A DNA stretch of 64,000 nucleotides from Actinomadura alba (GCF_014323705.1 NZ_JABVEC010000016.1:62001-126000), one strand, 5' to 3'; shown: positions 8,948-18,207, counted from the stretch's first letter. Numbers and translations: made by a program. The notes: a model not told the origin generated them from the letters alone.

Positions 8948-9071
8948 TACCCGCAAGCCGGCAGCTGGGGCGAAGGCCATCGATTCGCACGAATTCGGTG
9001 GGCCGACGTAAATCGAGTTCGACTGTCCGCGGGATGTGACCTCGCCGAGGACCGCCCTCAGGAAAGGTTCG

Positions 9072-9293
9072 TCAGGACAGGTCGTAGTCGCCGGCCTTCA
9101 ACCCTCCGATGAATTCACTCCATTCCCGGGCCGAGAATTGGAGGACCGCGCCCCGGGTGCCTTGCTTGCTGTCGCGCGCTCCGATGCTGGTGGCGCCGAG
9201 CCGGGCGACCTCCACGCACGAGCCGTTAGCGCTGCTCGCGGCGCTTTTTCGCCATGATGCGGCGGAAAAATCGGAAGATGACATCGTGCTCAC
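9072..9293 (-). CDS. DUF397 family small protein
   Basis: A 73-residue protein with the family pattern: an N-terminal ASWRKSAASSANGSCVEVA, the central ARDSKQGTRGAVLQFSAREW, and a C-terminal F-x-x-G-L-K-x-G-D-Y. It sits 45 bp downstream of the XRE/DUF5753 gene. This is the standard actinomycete pair in which the DUF397 protein acts as the small partner (antitoxin-like or signalling partner) of the DNA-binding protein; the WhiJ/BldB-associated systems of Streptomyces are the best-known examples. The start could also be the Met three codons on. Confidence 0.88.
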   Translation of the reverse strand: MSTMSSSDFSAASWRKSAASSANGSCVEVARLGATSIGARDSKQGTRGAVLQFSAREWSEFIGGLKAGDYDLS

Positions 9294-9338
9294 TCCAATG
9301 CTCTTTCCTACCAGGGGATGGATGACCGACGGCAGGTG

Positions 9339-10211
9339 CTATGCACCCCACCGGGTGTCAGCGATTCGCAAAAATCGCTCCATGGATTCCTCGAATCCAA
9401 GGGCCTGAGAAGCCAGGTTCTCCCATACCAAGCGATAGGTATACGTCACAGCTTCGTCGAGATGCTGTACGGAATTGATACCTTCGATATGGGCAACGTC
9501 GGGAAAGGTGACGTCATAGGCCGGCGTAAATTTCAGCAAAACGATCGACTCGCTGACGACGAGCTGGTGCGGGACCTCCAGCGGCAACAGCCGGATCTCG
9601 ACATTCGGCAGTTCGGCGAGCTCGATCAGATGAGCGATCTGCCTGCGCATGATCTCGTGATCACCAACGCATCGCAGCAGGACCGACTCGTCGAGGACGA
9701 CAGAGAGGTCGAGCGGCTCGGCCTGGGTGAGCAGTTCCTGCCGCCGTAGCCGCACTTCGACACCACGGTCGATCTGAGTGGGCGGGATCGTGGCGTAGAC
9801 CTTCGCACCCATGAGGACTTCACGCGCGTACTCTTCGGTCTGGCACAGTCCGGGCACCAGAGCGCCTTCGAAGCAGAAGACCATGTCCGCCTCGTCCTCG
9901 AGCGCGATGTAGGCCTCATAGCTCTCGGAGAGGTCGGAACGGTAGTCGGCCCACCAGCCCTTCCGGTCGGCCACCTGCGCGAGTGCGAGGATCTCACCGA
10001 GATGCGACTCGTCGAGCCGGTAGAGCTCCAGAAGTAGACGGACGTCCGAGACGCGTGCGCCGATCTTGGCGGTCTCCATGCGGCTGACCTTCGATGACGA
10101 CCATCTCAGCCGGTCGGCGACCTCATCCGCGGTCAGCCCCTGCCCCTCGCGGAGTCGGCGCAGCTCAGCACCAAGACGCCGCTGACGAACGGTCGGAACC
10201 CGCGACGGCAT
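9339..10211 (-). CDS. XRE-family HTH regulator with DUF5753 domain
   Basis: A 290-residue protein. The HTH at ~10-65 (RRLGAELRRLREGQGLTADE, LRWSSSKVSRMETAK) is followed by the DUF5753 domain to the C-terminus: EDEADMVFCFEGALVPGLCQ, then EYAREVL, EVRLRRQELL, ESVLLRCVGDHEIMRRQIAHL and LPNVEIRLLPL. It is the larger half of the pair with the DUF397 gene downstream. Such pairs affect development and secondary metabolism. Its target is probably its own promoter in the 10212-10599 region (inference). Confidence 0.9.
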   Translation of the reverse strand: MPSRVPTVRQRRLGAELRRLREGQGLTADEVADRLRWSSSKVSRMETAKIGARVSDVRLLLELYRLDESHLGEILALAQVADRKGWWADYRSDLSESYEAYIALEDEADMVFCFEGALVPGLCQTEEYAREVLMGAKVYATIPPTQIDRGVEVRLRRQELLTQAEPLDLSVVLDESVLLRCVGDHEIMRRQIAHLIELAELPNVEIRLLPLEVPHQLVVSESIVLLKFTPAYDVTFPDVAHIEGINSVQHLDEAVTYTYRLVWENLASQALGFEESMERFLRIADTRWGA

Positions 10212-10599
10212 CGTTGCACGTTCCCTTCATTGCCCAGCGGCTCGTCCGTGAGCCCTGTACTGTCCTGCCCGGAACGGTCATTTCTGCGTTCCCTGTGAGT
10301 CGGGCATCATGCTATGCATTTTGCACTGGAAGGTTCAAGCGTTCCGGCCCATCAGGATGATCCCACTCAGGGGGAAAGACCGCCCTTTCTGAACGGTCTG
10401 GCACGGTATGAGGGGTTCTGTCTCGCAGGGGATAGTTCTGTAGTGAGCCAGTCTGCATCTGGACGTGCATATTGCACTGCAGCCTGATTCTACGGACACT
10501 GGGGCCAGGAGAGACCTTTGGGGAGTTGTGCACGAGAGGGCCGAACAGCGACTACAACGCCTGTGAGGGCCTTCCGACTTCTGTCACGGGGCAGGAGCG
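10212..10599. other. Divergent intergenic region, ~390 bp
   Basis: A head-to-head spacer between the XRE gene and the cyclase-fold gene with no credible coding. It holds two copies of a TTGCACTG motif (10320-10327 and 10473-10480) in comparatively AT-rich context; these could be operator half-sites. I see no clear -10/-35 pair. Confidence 0.4.
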
Positions 10600-11391
10600 G
10601 TGTACCAGCTCGCCAGGACGAAGAATTGGAGGGTTCTGTTGAGGAACCTCCCAGTACACAGAAGCATCCTGGCAGTTGACATCGAGCGTTCGACCGGTGC
10701 GCTCCGCACCAACCCGATCAAGGCCGAGTTGAGGGGGCATGTGTATCGGGTCCTGCACCAGGCCCTCACCTTTACCGGCATCAGCCCTGAGCATGTCGAC
10801 CCTTTCGAGGACGGTGGCGACAGTGTTCTCGCCTTGATCCACCCCGTCGACGACGTACCGAAGACCTACCTGCTCAGCCGCTTCATTCCCGAGTTGTCCC
10901 GACTGCTGACCAACTACAACGCCGGCCTGTCGCCGGCCGACCGTCCCAGCCGGGAACTCCGGCTGCGGGCCGTGGTCCACGCGGGCGAAGTGCACCTCGA
11001 CGGCAATGGTTATTTCGGTGAGGAACTCGACGTCGCATGCCGTCTGCTGAACGCGCCGCGCTTCAAGAGATTCCTGAAAGGGGCGCCGGGCCCCTTGGCG
11101 TTGATCGTCTCAGACGACATCCACCGGGCGATCGTCAAGCACGAATACGACGGCATCCGGCTCGACGCCTTCCTTCCCCAGGTACGCGTCCACGTCTCCG
11201 GCCGGCGCCGGCAGGGTTGGGTCCATCTGCCCGATGGTGCCAGTACCCCGATGCTGGTCGGCGGGGCCGGTCCGTACGGCGGGAAGCCTTTCAAACGGGC
11301 CGCGCGTGCCGCCGGAAGTCCGCACGGCCAAGTGCGGCCCATGTCGAGGGCATGGCCCGCACCTACATCGGCCCGAGCAGCCGACCTTTGA
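10600..11391 (+). CDS. Class III nucleotidyl-cyclase-fold protein, function unknown
   Basis: A 263-residue protein. Residues ~20-165 resemble the cyclase homology domain: SILAVDIERSTGALR, HVDPFEDGGDSVLALIHP, then LRLRAVVHAGEVHLDG and YFGEELDVACRLLNAP. The two metal-type aspartates (VDIE, GGDS) are present. The substrate-specifying Lys/Asp and transition-state Arg/Asn positions are not recognisable, so catalysis is doubtful. Many actinomycetes encode such orphan proteins, sometimes beside XRE regulators as here. The C-terminal 60 residues are Gly/Ala/Arg-rich. The GTG start at 10600 is uncertain, and an internal start near 10640 would also leave the domain intact. Confidence 0.6.
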   Translation: MYQLARTKNWRVLLRNLPVHRSILAVDIERSTGALRTNPIKAELRGHVYRVLHQALTFTGISPEHVDPFEDGGDSVLALIHPVDDVPKTYLLSRFIPELSRLLTNYNAGLSPADRPSRELRLRAVVHAGEVHLDGNGYFGEELDVACRLLNAPRFKRFLKGAPGPLALIVSDDIHRAIVKHEYDGIRLDAFLPQVRVHVSGRRRQGWVHLPDGASTPMLVGGAGPYGGKPFKRAARAAGSPHGQVRPMSRAWPAPTSARAADL

Positions 11392-11787
11392 CCGGGAAAG
11401 CGCGCTTCGACTGACAAGAGGCGAACTATGCGCTGGTCAGCGGCGCTCTCGATCACGTCATTATGCCCCGGGTTCTGGGTAATTGTTGCTGGCGATAGTG
11501 CTGTGCCGGACCGGGCGTACCACTTTGGACGAGGGGCGGCTGACGTCCGGCAAGGATCGGCTCTGCGGATTCAACCCGCTGCACGGGCCCGCCCATGACA
11601 GCCGTGAGCTGCCTCTGTACGGGGAGCGCAAACTGCCAGAACGTTCCGCTGTGCGACAGTGAGCCACGGCACGAGATGCGCTGGGTGAGGAGGGCTTCGC
11701 CGCTTTCGCCCACGGCCACACGTTGTCACCGGAGCAGCAGATCACTCCCCGCGGGCCGGCTCCCCTCGTGGGCCGCTGGCCCGCCGT
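11392..11787. pseudogene. Gene-poor stretch with a probable relic of a large ATP-binding (LuxR/adenylate-cyclase-type) regulator
   Basis: There is no intact gene here. On the plus strand ~11672-11750 reads ARDALGEEGFAAFAHG then HTLSPEQ. This resembles the C-terminal end of large AAA/TPR regulators (G-E-E-x-F-A-A-x-x-x-x-G-x-x-L). The frame is broken upstream by a stop near 11660. Low confidence because only ~25 residues are informative. Confidence 0.3.
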
Positions 11788-12153
11788 CTACCGGCGGCGT
11801 TCCGATGCCGCGTCGATCACCTCGTCGAGCACGTCGCGGGAGTTGGCCAGTTCGATGATCATCCGGTCGATGCGGTCTCGTTCGTGGGCAAGTTCGGTGA
11901 CCAGCTGGGGGGTGGCGATCTCGGAGGGGCCACCATCCGCGTCCCGCATGCACGGAAGCAGCTGCGCGATCTTCTTGCTGTGCAGTCCCGCGGCGAACAG
12001 TTCCTGGATGCGAATGACCCGGTCGACCGCCTGCTCGGGAAAGTCGCGATGGCCGCCGGGCGTACGGTCGGCCATCAGCAACCCCTGCTGCTCGTAGTAG
12101 CGCAGCGACCGTTCGCTCACCTCGGTACGCCGTGCAAGCTCACCAATTCGCAT
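11788..12153 (-). CDS. MerR-family transcriptional regulator
   Basis: A 121-residue protein beginning MRIGELARRTEVSERSLRYY, a textbook MerR winged HTH, followed by EQQGLLMADRTPGGHRDFPE and a coiled-coil dimerisation helix (VTELAHERDRIDRMIIELAN). It contains one cysteine (LLPCMRD) and no metal-binding loop, so an organic effector is likelier than a metal. It is divergent from the polysaccharide deacetylase gene with only 66 bp between them, so it probably regulates that gene and itself. Confidence 0.85.
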   Translation of the reverse strand: MRIGELARRTEVSERSLRYYEQQGLLMADRTPGGHRDFPEQAVDRVIRIQELFAAGLHSKKIAQLLPCMRDADGGPSEIATPQLVTELAHERDRIDRMIIELANSRDVLDEVIDAASERRR

Positions 12154-12219
12154 CTCGGCCCCTCGCATGTCGGCTCGGGAGTTGAACCTGACATTGATGT
12201 TAGCTTCTACCGTGTCGAC
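12154..12219. promoter_or_regulatory. Divergent promoter/operator for the MerR-deacetylase pair
   Basis: This 66-bp spacer has an imperfect dyad CTGACAT-tg-ATGTTAG (12189-12204) just after a TTGAAC -35-like hexamer (12182-12187) on the plus strand. The position matches a MerR-type operator. Inference from geometry only. Confidence 0.5.
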
Positions 12220-13140
12220 ATGACGAACACGGTAGAGAACGAGCTCTTCGACTACAGCCCGATCACCGATCGTGCACCGATCCGCTGGCCCGGCGGCGCC
12301 AGGGTCGCCGTCTACATTGGGCTCAACGTCGAGCATTTCCTGGTCGATCGCCCATCCACCAGTATCTGGCCCGGCACGGCGGATCTGGTCCCCGATGCGC
12401 TCAACTACGGCTGGCGCGACTACGGGCCCCGGGTCGGCATCTGGCGGACGATCGAGAGCCTGGACCGACACGGTATCCGGGCAAGCGTGTTGCTGAACTC
12501 CACGGTCGCCGACCACTACCCCCAGATCGTCAAGGCAGGCCTGAACCGGAACTGGGCCTGGCTTGCGCACGGGCGGACGAACTCGATCCTTCAGGCCGGC
12601 ATGACTCTCGATGAGGAGCGCCGCTTTCTCACCGACGTCGTCGACACCATCACCGCGGCCACCGGACAGCGGCCGCGCGGCTGGATGGGACCAGGACTGA
12701 CCGAGACGTTCAATACCCCGGCGCTACTCGCCGAGCTCGGCCTGAGCTACGTGCTGGACTGGACCAACGACGACCAGCCCTACCGGTTGAACGTGCCCGG
12801 GATGCTCAGCGTCCCGTACTCAGTCGAACTCAACGATCTATTGCTGTTCGGCAAGGGCACCACCGGGCCGGAATTCGTTCAAATCGTCAAAGACCAGTAC
12901 GAGCAACTACACGCCGATTCCGAGCACAGCGGCCGGGTGATGGCGCTGGCCCTGCACCCGTTCGTGACCGGCCAGCCGTTCCGGCACAAGTACCTGGACC
13001 AGGCGTTGGAATACCTCGCGGCGCAACCCGACATCTGGCTGACCACCAGCGACGAGATTGCCGAGCACTACCAGCGCACGTCCGAGGAGCGCACAAATGG
13101 TGGCGTGACCCAGTTTATGGCGGACATATTGTCCAAATAG
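12220..13140 (+). CDS. Polysaccharide deacetylase-family (NodB-like, PuuE/allantoinase subtype) hydrolase
   Basis: A 306-residue cytosolic protein. GGARVAVYIGLNVEHF starts the NodB barrel, followed by DYGPRVGIWRTIESLDRHGI, LAHGRTNS and GQRPRGWMGPGLTETFNTP. ALHPFVTGQPFRHKYL carries the late His. This pattern belongs to the intracellular subgroup acting on small amides (PuuE-type allantoinases and relatives), not to chitin deacetylases. The usual D-D motif reads N-V-E-H, also typical of that subgroup. There is no signal peptide. The adjacent divergent MerR gene suggests substrate-induced catabolism. The 3' end overlaps the convergent gene ending at 13068. Confidence 0.8.
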   Translation: MTNTVENELFDYSPITDRAPIRWPGGARVAVYIGLNVEHFLVDRPSTSIWPGTADLVPDALNYGWRDYGPRVGIWRTIESLDRHGIRASVLLNSTVADHYPQIVKAGLNRNWAWLAHGRTNSILQAGMTLDEERRFLTDVVDTITAATGQRPRGWMGPGLTETFNTPALLAELGLSYVLDWTNDDQPYRLNVPGMLSVPYSVELNDLLLFGKGTTGPEFVQIVKDQYEQLHADSEHSGRVMALALHPFVTGQPFRHKYLDQALEYLAAQPDIWLTTSDEIAEHYQRTSEERTNGGVTQFMADILSK

Positions 13141-13748
13141 CCGAGACAGGCCGGGTTATTGGCTGCTACCCGCACCGCTGCAAAACCCGGCCTGTGCTCC
13201 CACGGGACATGAAGGCCCATGGCCGGTCCGATCTCCGCCACCATCAGCTCATTCATGAAGATGCGGCAGCCTGGGGCGGGCCACCGCCATCCGCCGAACG
13301 CGACCTCTGACATCGGCGCTACGATCTCGGCCAGCCGGTCCTCTTCCACCGCAGAGCACGCTCGCCACGACCGGGCATTATAGGTGGCCTCGTTCAAAGC
13401 ACTGTGCACCAGGACTTCCGAAAGTCCCTCCGCACTCTGCTCCCATTCCTTATCAAGCTCGGCATCATAGACGACACCGGGATCCCGGGTGTCGAATGCC
13501 CAGCGCCAATCGCCGGTTGGGTCTTCCATGAAGACGGCCTTGCGATCCCTCGCTATGACGTGCTCTGGCGCACGCATCCTCTTCACGGTCATGAGGGGCC
13601 GGGTCCATCGAGATGAGAGGCTGTACCACTCCTTGAGCGGTTCGGGTAGCCAGTGAGACTCGGCAGGTAGCGGACTCGGCGGCACATCGGGAGAGCCATG
13701 CCAGTTGGTGAGAAAACGAAACAATTCAATACACATGGGGTCAATCAT
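13068..13748 (-). CDS. Hypothetical protein, unrecognised family
   Basis: A 226-residue product from ATG 13748, chosen because upstream codons look non-coding. It is Trp-rich (FRFLTNWHGSPDVPP, GDWRWAF, GGWRWPAPG), with an LPEPLKEWYSL motif near the N-terminus that recalls SMI1/KNR4-like immunity proteins. The match is weak. The last 24 codons overlap the deacetylase gene antisense, so the true end could be a recent extension. No function assigned. Confidence 0.5.
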   Translation of the reverse strand: MIDPMCIELFRFLTNWHGSPDVPPSPLPAESHWLPEPLKEWYSLSSRWTRPLMTVKRMRAPEHVIARDRKAVFMEDPTGDWRWAFDTRDPGVVYDAELDKEWEQSAEGLSEVLVHSALNEATYNARSWRACSAVEEDRLAEIVAPMSEVAFGGWRWPAPGCRIFMNELMVAEIGPAMGLHVPWEHRPGFAAVRVAANNPACLGYLDNMSAINWVTPPFVRSSDVRW

Positions 13749-13928
13749 CCCGACATTATGGCAGGTATGGCGCACGGTCTTCGCACATGCCACATGGAGC
13801 CAACGAGCTGACGGGACCATGCGTCGAGACGGCAGGCGCACCCCAGTTGCCATATGGAAAGGCGATCGTCACTCGCGAGTTCGAATCTTTGTTCGACTCT
13901 TGTCGGTGACTTTAAGTAGAGTTTGGGT

Positions 13929-15209
13929 GTGCGGTCAGTAACGATCGATCTCGATGCGACCTCCCCCGAGCAGTTGGTGGAGGCGGCGTCGGCGATCGCC
14001 TTGGAGCTGGCCGCCCGCCCCGCTCAGGAGTCCCCGGCCGTGTGCATGGAGCTGGCGCGGGACCTGGGCCGGGCGCTCGATGTGGGTGAAGCGGCCCTGT
14101 CGTCGCTGATCGGGGTGATCGACCGTAGTGGTGAGGTGCGCCGGTGGGGGTTCTCCTCCACCTCCGCCTGGCTCAGGAAGCAGCTGGGGATGCGGTCGGG
14201 TCGCGCGAACGAACGCGTGTTGCTGTCGCGTCAGTTGCGGCGGTTGCCGACGGTGAGCAAGCAACTGGCCTCGGGTGAGCTGTCGTTGGGGTATGCGAGC
14301 ACGATCGCTCACGCCGTCAACCGGCTCAACGACGACGACACCGCAGCCGCCGAGACCTCCCTGCTGGATTTGAAGGAACAGGGACTGTCGGCCGGTCAGG
14401 TCGCGCGTGCCGGGGAACGGATCGCTGAGGTGGTCGCCGACCGCGACGACACCGAGGAACCACCGCCCGAGGCCAAGCGGCCGTTCAAAGAGTCGTGGGT
14501 GGAGAAGTCCAAGAGCCTGGACGGGGCCGCCTGGGTGAAAGGCTGGCTCAGCCCCGAGGACGCCGCCATCTTCGACGAAGTCCTCGAACCCCTGGCCACC
14601 CCCACCGGCGCCGGAGACGACCGCGACCACGCCCAACGGGTCGCGGACGCACTGATCAGCGTCCTGTCCCAAGGACACCGGCGCAGCCCCATCACGATCA
14701 TCGCCCCACTGGACACCCTGGAAGGCACAGGGACACCGGGCCGGTTGCCGGACGGCACCCCCATCCCCCCACAGCGCGTACGACAACTGGCATTGAACGC
14801 CGGGGTGTCCGCGCTGATCCTGGGACCCGACGGGCACCCCTTGTATCTGGGTCGAACCACCAGGTTCGCCACCCCACGGCAACGCCAGGTACTCCGCGCC
14901 CTGTACGCCACCTGCGTCGTGGACGGATGCGACATCCCCACCGGACTCTGCGAAATCCACCACACCGACGGATGGAAACTCGGGTCGCCGACGGACATCG
15001 ACAAGCTGGCCCCGGCGTGCGGATTCCACAACCGGTGGATCGAGGACAATCCGGACAGGGTGCGCACCATCCGGAACGCCAACGGCCGCTACACCATCCA
15101 CTGCCTCCCACCCTGGGACGCAAAACACCACGAAAGCGACACCAGGCGAGGCAGGTCAAGCCGGCCGAGCCGACCGCAAGAGAGCGACCGACAACCCGAA
15201 GGACCATGA
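13929..15209 (+). CDS. DUF222 domain HNH endonuclease
   Basis: About 426 residues from GTG 13929 (a TTG lies two codons upstream). The N-terminal half is the helical DUF222 domain (LGRALDVGEAALSSLIGVI, STSAWLRKQLGMRSGRANER). The C-terminal HNH nuclease is complete: CVVDGCDIPTGLCEIHHTDGW with paired cysteines, the His-His pair, and a final ACGFHNRWIEDNPDR. These proteins are abundant, repetitive, mobile-looking genes of actinomycetes with unknown role. The downstream 400 bp hold transposase debris. Confidence 0.88.
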   Translation: MRSVTIDLDATSPEQLVEAASAIALELAARPAQESPAVCMELARDLGRALDVGEAALSSLIGVIDRSGEVRRWGFSSTSAWLRKQLGMRSGRANERVLLSRQLRRLPTVSKQLASGELSLGYASTIAHAVNRLNDDDTAAAETSLLDLKEQGLSAGQVARAGERIAEVVADRDDTEEPPPEAKRPFKESWVEKSKSLDGAAWVKGWLSPEDAAIFDEVLEPLATPTGAGDDRDHAQRVADALISVLSQGHRRSPITIIAPLDTLEGTGTPGRLPDGTPIPPQRVRQLALNAGVSALILGPDGHPLYLGRTTRFATPRQRQVLRALYATCVVDGCDIPTGLCEIHHTDGWKLGSPTDIDKLAPACGFHNRWIEDNPDRVRTIRNANGRYTIHCLPPWDAKHHESDTRRGRSSRPSRPQESDRQPEGP

Positions 15210-15632
15210 CCACCACCACCACCGAACCCGGCGAGTGCGCGCACCGACGGGACGCGGCCCCAGCGCCAGCCGCTCCGAGATCATCGGCTTGGTGTTGAGA
15301 TTCGATGTTGACCGCGCGTAGCGGATAGGAAGAGCAGGGCGGTGATGGCTCCGACAGCCCCAACCGCGGCCAGCAGCAGACGGTGGTCGATCACGGCGAT
15401 CGGCGCCGCGCTGCGCCGCCGGCCAAAGCGATGGCGTTCGGCGCGAACGGGGCGGTACGGGAATAGGCCAGTTGCTTGAGCCGCCGCCGTTCAGCGGCGG
15501 CCAGCACGATCTGGCGGGCACGGGGGACGGGCACGCGTACGCTTTCCAAGATCCATTCGAGGGGACCTGCCGACCATGCCCGATCCCGCTGCCCTGCTCG
15601 ATCGACACGCCGGACCGGGCAAGATAGCGACC
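15210..15632. other. Gene-poor region with transposase debris
   Basis: No intact gene is visible. The only recognisable content is the IS630-type relic on the minus strand near 15420-15540, given separately. Confidence 0.5.
15420..15540 (-). pseudogene. IS630-type transposase N-terminal relic
   Basis: Reading leftward from ~15540, the minus strand gives RARQIVLAAAERRRLKQLAY then SRTAPFAPNAIAL. This is the start of the IS630-family transposase helix-turn-helix (I-V-L-x-x-A-E-R-x-x-L). Only about 40 residues remain before the frame ends; no DDE domain or inverted repeats were found. Confidence 0.45.
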
Positions 15633-15950
15633 ATGCCCGCCATCCCGGCCTCCACCAAGACCTCGCTGGCTCAGCGGCTCCGCCAGCACGCCCGGCAGCA
15701 CTGGCCCCAGCTCGCCGACCTTCATGTCCGCTACCACGGCCAGTTCGCCTACATCGAAGGCGAACTGACCGACGGAGATCGGCTGCCCCTCATCCGGCTG
15801 CGCTACGGGGGCTCGGCCTCACGCTGGGGATTCGGCCTCTACCTGGCCAGCAGCGGAAAGTACGAGAGCCAGATCCTGCCCACCGGCATGCCCGTCGGCA
15901 CCCCACAAGAAGCCCTCGACTGCGCCTGCGACCTCTACCTCGGGCACTGA
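15633..15950 (+). CDS. Small hypothetical protein frequently near mobile DNA
   Basis: A 105-residue protein from ATG 15633 (an in-frame ATG at 15576 is the alternative). It has a helical start (TSLAQRLRQHARQHWPQL), a beta strand region (LHVRYHGQFAYIEGELTDG) and a conserved end (LRYGGSASRWGFGLYLASSG, GTPQEALDCACDLYL). I recognise the sequence type as a widespread actinomycete hypothetical, often beside insertion sequences. No function is known. It follows a transposase relic here. Confidence 0.6.
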   Translation: MPAIPASTKTSLAQRLRQHARQHWPQLADLHVRYHGQFAYIEGELTDGDRLPLIRLRYGGSASRWGFGLYLASSGKYESQILPTGMPVGTPQEALDCACDLYLGH

Positions 15951-16021
15951 CCAAGGCCAACCCCCGAGGAACTTACGGGGCGGACCACTAAGCCTGGACG
16001 GGCTCGGTGAGAACGGTTGGT

Positions 16022-17041
16022 TCAGGCGTGCCTGATGCGCCGGATGGCGATGGCGATGAGGATTCCGCTGACCACAAGATAGAGCCCGGTCTCGGTCAGT
16101 TGGAACGGCCAGTAACGGCTGCTCGGCTGGTACTCGATGTCGACGTGCAGGTTGAGTTTGGACAGGCACACCGCGGTGTCGCCGAACGTGCCGCCGGCGC
16201 CGGTCTTCGGCGGGGTGTTGAGGCAGTCGTTGAACGTGCTCTCACCGAGCGTCCGCCCGTCCGCGGTGCGCAGTGGGCTGGTCTCGCTGATCCACGCGTC
16301 GGGTGCGCCGGGCACCTGCAGGCCGCCGATGGAGGGTGCGCCGGTGATGCTGCCCAGGTTCCTGGCCTGGTTGATGTCCTGCGAGGTCATCGGCATGGTC
16401 GTCTTCTCGGGCGGTATGAGATGCGGCCGCACCAGGTTCGGCACCGAGAACTGGAGCACGAGGAAGACGACGCCCGTGATGGCCATCGCCGGGAGCGTCC
16501 GGCGCACGAGCAGGCCGACGACGGTGCCGAGGGCGAAGGCGAGGAAGGCGTAGCCGATCGGGGCGATGTTGCGGGCACCGAACACCACCGCGCCGAACCG
16601 GTCCGCGGCGACCTGGTCGTACGGGGAGGCCGCCCAGGTGAGCAGCAGGCTGACCAGGCCCGTCAGGATCATCGCGGCCAGGCCGACGAACGCCATCCTG
16701 CTGATCAGCCATCGGCGGCGGGGCACGCTCTGGTTCCACACCAGCCGGTGGGTGCTGAGCTCCAGCTCCCGGGCGATCAGCGGCGCCCCCCAGAACGTGC
16801 CGATGATGATGGGGATCAGTCCGAGCCCGCCGGCCAGGAACAGCAGCGTGTTCTGGTAGGTGCTCTGGAACTGGCTCCTGGCCTGCGCGCAGTTGCCGGG
16901 GTCGGAGCACCGAGTCCGGTAGGCGTCGTAGGCGTCCCGGATCTCCACGCCCAGATACAGCAGGTAGACGGCGATCAGGGCGAGCCCGGCGGCGCCGGCG
17001 AGCGCCTGGAGGCGGAATTGCCGCCAGTTCAACCAGATCAT
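16022..17041 (-). CDS. ABC transporter permease (ABC-2 type)
   Basis: A 339-residue membrane protein starting MIWLNWRQFRLQALAG, a typical start of actinomycete ABC-2 permeases. Six hydrophobic segments can be read (ALAGAAGLALIAVYLLYLG, LLFLAGGLGLIPIIIGTFWG, MAFVGLAAMILTGLVSLLL, APIGYAFLAFALGTVVGLL, AMAITGVVFLVLQF, and TGLYLVVSGILIAIAIRRI). A ~100-residue extracytoplasmic loop precedes the last. It overlaps the ATPase gene by 4 bp, forming a two-gene exporter. The neighbouring NarL-type two-component system probably controls it, as with antibiotic-responsive ABC/TCS modules. Confidence 0.85.
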   Translation of the reverse strand: MIWLNWRQFRLQALAGAAGLALIAVYLLYLGVEIRDAYDAYRTRCSDPGNCAQARSQFQSTYQNTLLFLAGGLGLIPIIIGTFWGAPLIARELELSTHRLVWNQSVPRRRWLISRMAFVGLAAMILTGLVSLLLTWAASPYDQVAADRFGAVVFGARNIAPIGYAFLAFALGTVVGLLVRRTLPAMAITGVVFLVLQFSVPNLVRPHLIPPEKTTMPMTSQDINQARNLGSITGAPSIGGLQVPGAPDAWISETSPLRTADGRTLGESTFNDCLNTPPKTGAGGTFGDTAVCLSKLNLHVDIEYQPSSRYWPFQLTETGLYLVVSGILIAIAIRRIRHA

Positions 17042-17955
17042 CGCGGTCCCTCCCCGGCTGCGGCCCCGACGGTGGCGGCGGGCGCGGCGTTCGCCCGGGA
17101 CATGTAGCCGAGTACCAGTTCCTCGAGCGTGACGGGTTCGACCGGGCACGGGATCGACGACGGCGGTACATCGGTGCGCACCAGGGCACGGCTGTACTGG
17201 CCGTTGTGCTCCATCCGGATGACCTCGACACCGGCGGGCAGCCGGTCGAGCTCGCCCTGGGACGCGACCAGCCGGTGGTGGCCGGCCAGCAGGTCCCGGA
17301 CCTTGCCGGCGACCTGGACCCGTGCCTCGCACAGCACGATGAGGTGGTCGCAGATCCGTTCGATGTCGCTGAGCAGGTGCGACGACAGCACGGCGCTGGC
17401 TCCGAGCTCGGCGACGAACTCCACCAGGTTCTCCAGGAACCCCCGGCGGGCCAGCGGGTCGAGCGCGGCCGCCGGCTCGTCGAAGATCAGCAGCTCGGGA
17501 CGCTTGGCGGCGGCGATCGTCAGCGCCAGCTGCGCGCGCTGGCCGCCGGACAGCCGTCCCGCCTTCTGGCCCGGATTCAGCCCGACCTGCGTGATGCGCC
17601 GCTCGGCCAGTTCCTGGTCCCAGGACGGGTTCAGGCGCGCGCCCAAGCGCAGATGGTCGGCCACGCTGAACGACGGGTACACCGGGGTGTCCTGCGCCAC
17701 GAATCCGACCCTGGCCAGGTGCGCGGCGTTCTCCGCCGGGCGGGACCCCAGGACGCGCAGCGAGCCCGACGTCGGTTTCAGCAGCCCGCAGGCCAGGTTC
17801 AGCAGCGTCGATTTGCCGGCCCCGTTCGGGCCGACCAGGCCGACGACGCGGCCGGCTGGAATGGTCAGGTCGACCTCGCTCAACGCCGCCCGGCGGCCAT
17901 ACCTTTTCGTCAATCCCTCGGCCTGTAGAACCGGGGCGGAATTCTTTTTCGACAT
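17038..17955 (-). CDS. ABC transporter ATP-binding protein
   Basis: A 305-residue ATPase with Walker A GPNGAGKSTLLNLACGLL, a Q-loop (VAQDTPVY), signature LSGGQRAQLALTIAAAKRP, Walker B LLIFDEPAAALDP and an H-loop (VLSSHLLSDIERI). This is the CcmA/DrrA-like type paired with ABC-2 permeases. ATG 17955 is used (MSKKNSAPVLQAEGLTKRYG). A longer N-terminus from an upstream start would be arginine-rich and non-conserved. The substrate is unknown. Confidence 0.9.
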   Translation of the reverse strand: MSKKNSAPVLQAEGLTKRYGRRAALSEVDLTIPAGRVVGLVGPNGAGKSTLLNLACGLLKPTSGSLRVLGSRPAENAAHLARVGFVAQDTPVYPSFSVADHLRLGARLNPSWDQELAERRITQVGLNPGQKAGRLSGGQRAQLALTIAAAKRPELLIFDEPAAALDPLARRGFLENLVEFVAELGASAVLSSHLLSDIERICDHLIVLCEARVQVAGKVRDLLAGHHRLVASQGELDRLPAGVEVIRMEHNGQYSRALVRTDVPPSSIPCPVEPVTLEELVLGYMSRANAAPAATVGAAAGEGPR

Positions 17956-18073
17956 GATCCCATTCTGGAAATCGGCGCCACCTCCGGGCATCAGTCCAAA
18001 GTACGGTTCGCGCCGTCGGCGATCGTACTTTCGGCCGGTTCGACCGGTTCGACCGTCGGGCTCCGCTGCTGGG

Positions 18074-18190
18074 TTAACTGCGTCCTCTACAGCTCGGCGT
18101 AGAGCCCCCGGAGGCGAGCAGCTCGTGGTGGGTGCCCCGCTCCCGGATCCGCCCCCCGTCGATGACGAGGATCTGCTCCGGCCGCGCGTC
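18074..18190 (-). pseudogene. C-terminal relic of an ABC exporter ATPase
   Basis: Reading leftward from ~18190: PEQILVIDGGRIRERGTHHE then LLASGGSTPS and a stop at 18074. This is the extreme C-terminus of half-size ABC exporters (D-Q-I-L-V-L-D-x-G-R-I-x-E-x-G-T-H-x-E-L-L). The catalytic part is gone, and it abuts the end of the response-regulator gene. Confidence 0.6.
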
Positions 18191-18207
18191 ACCCGCCGGG
18201 TGCCGCG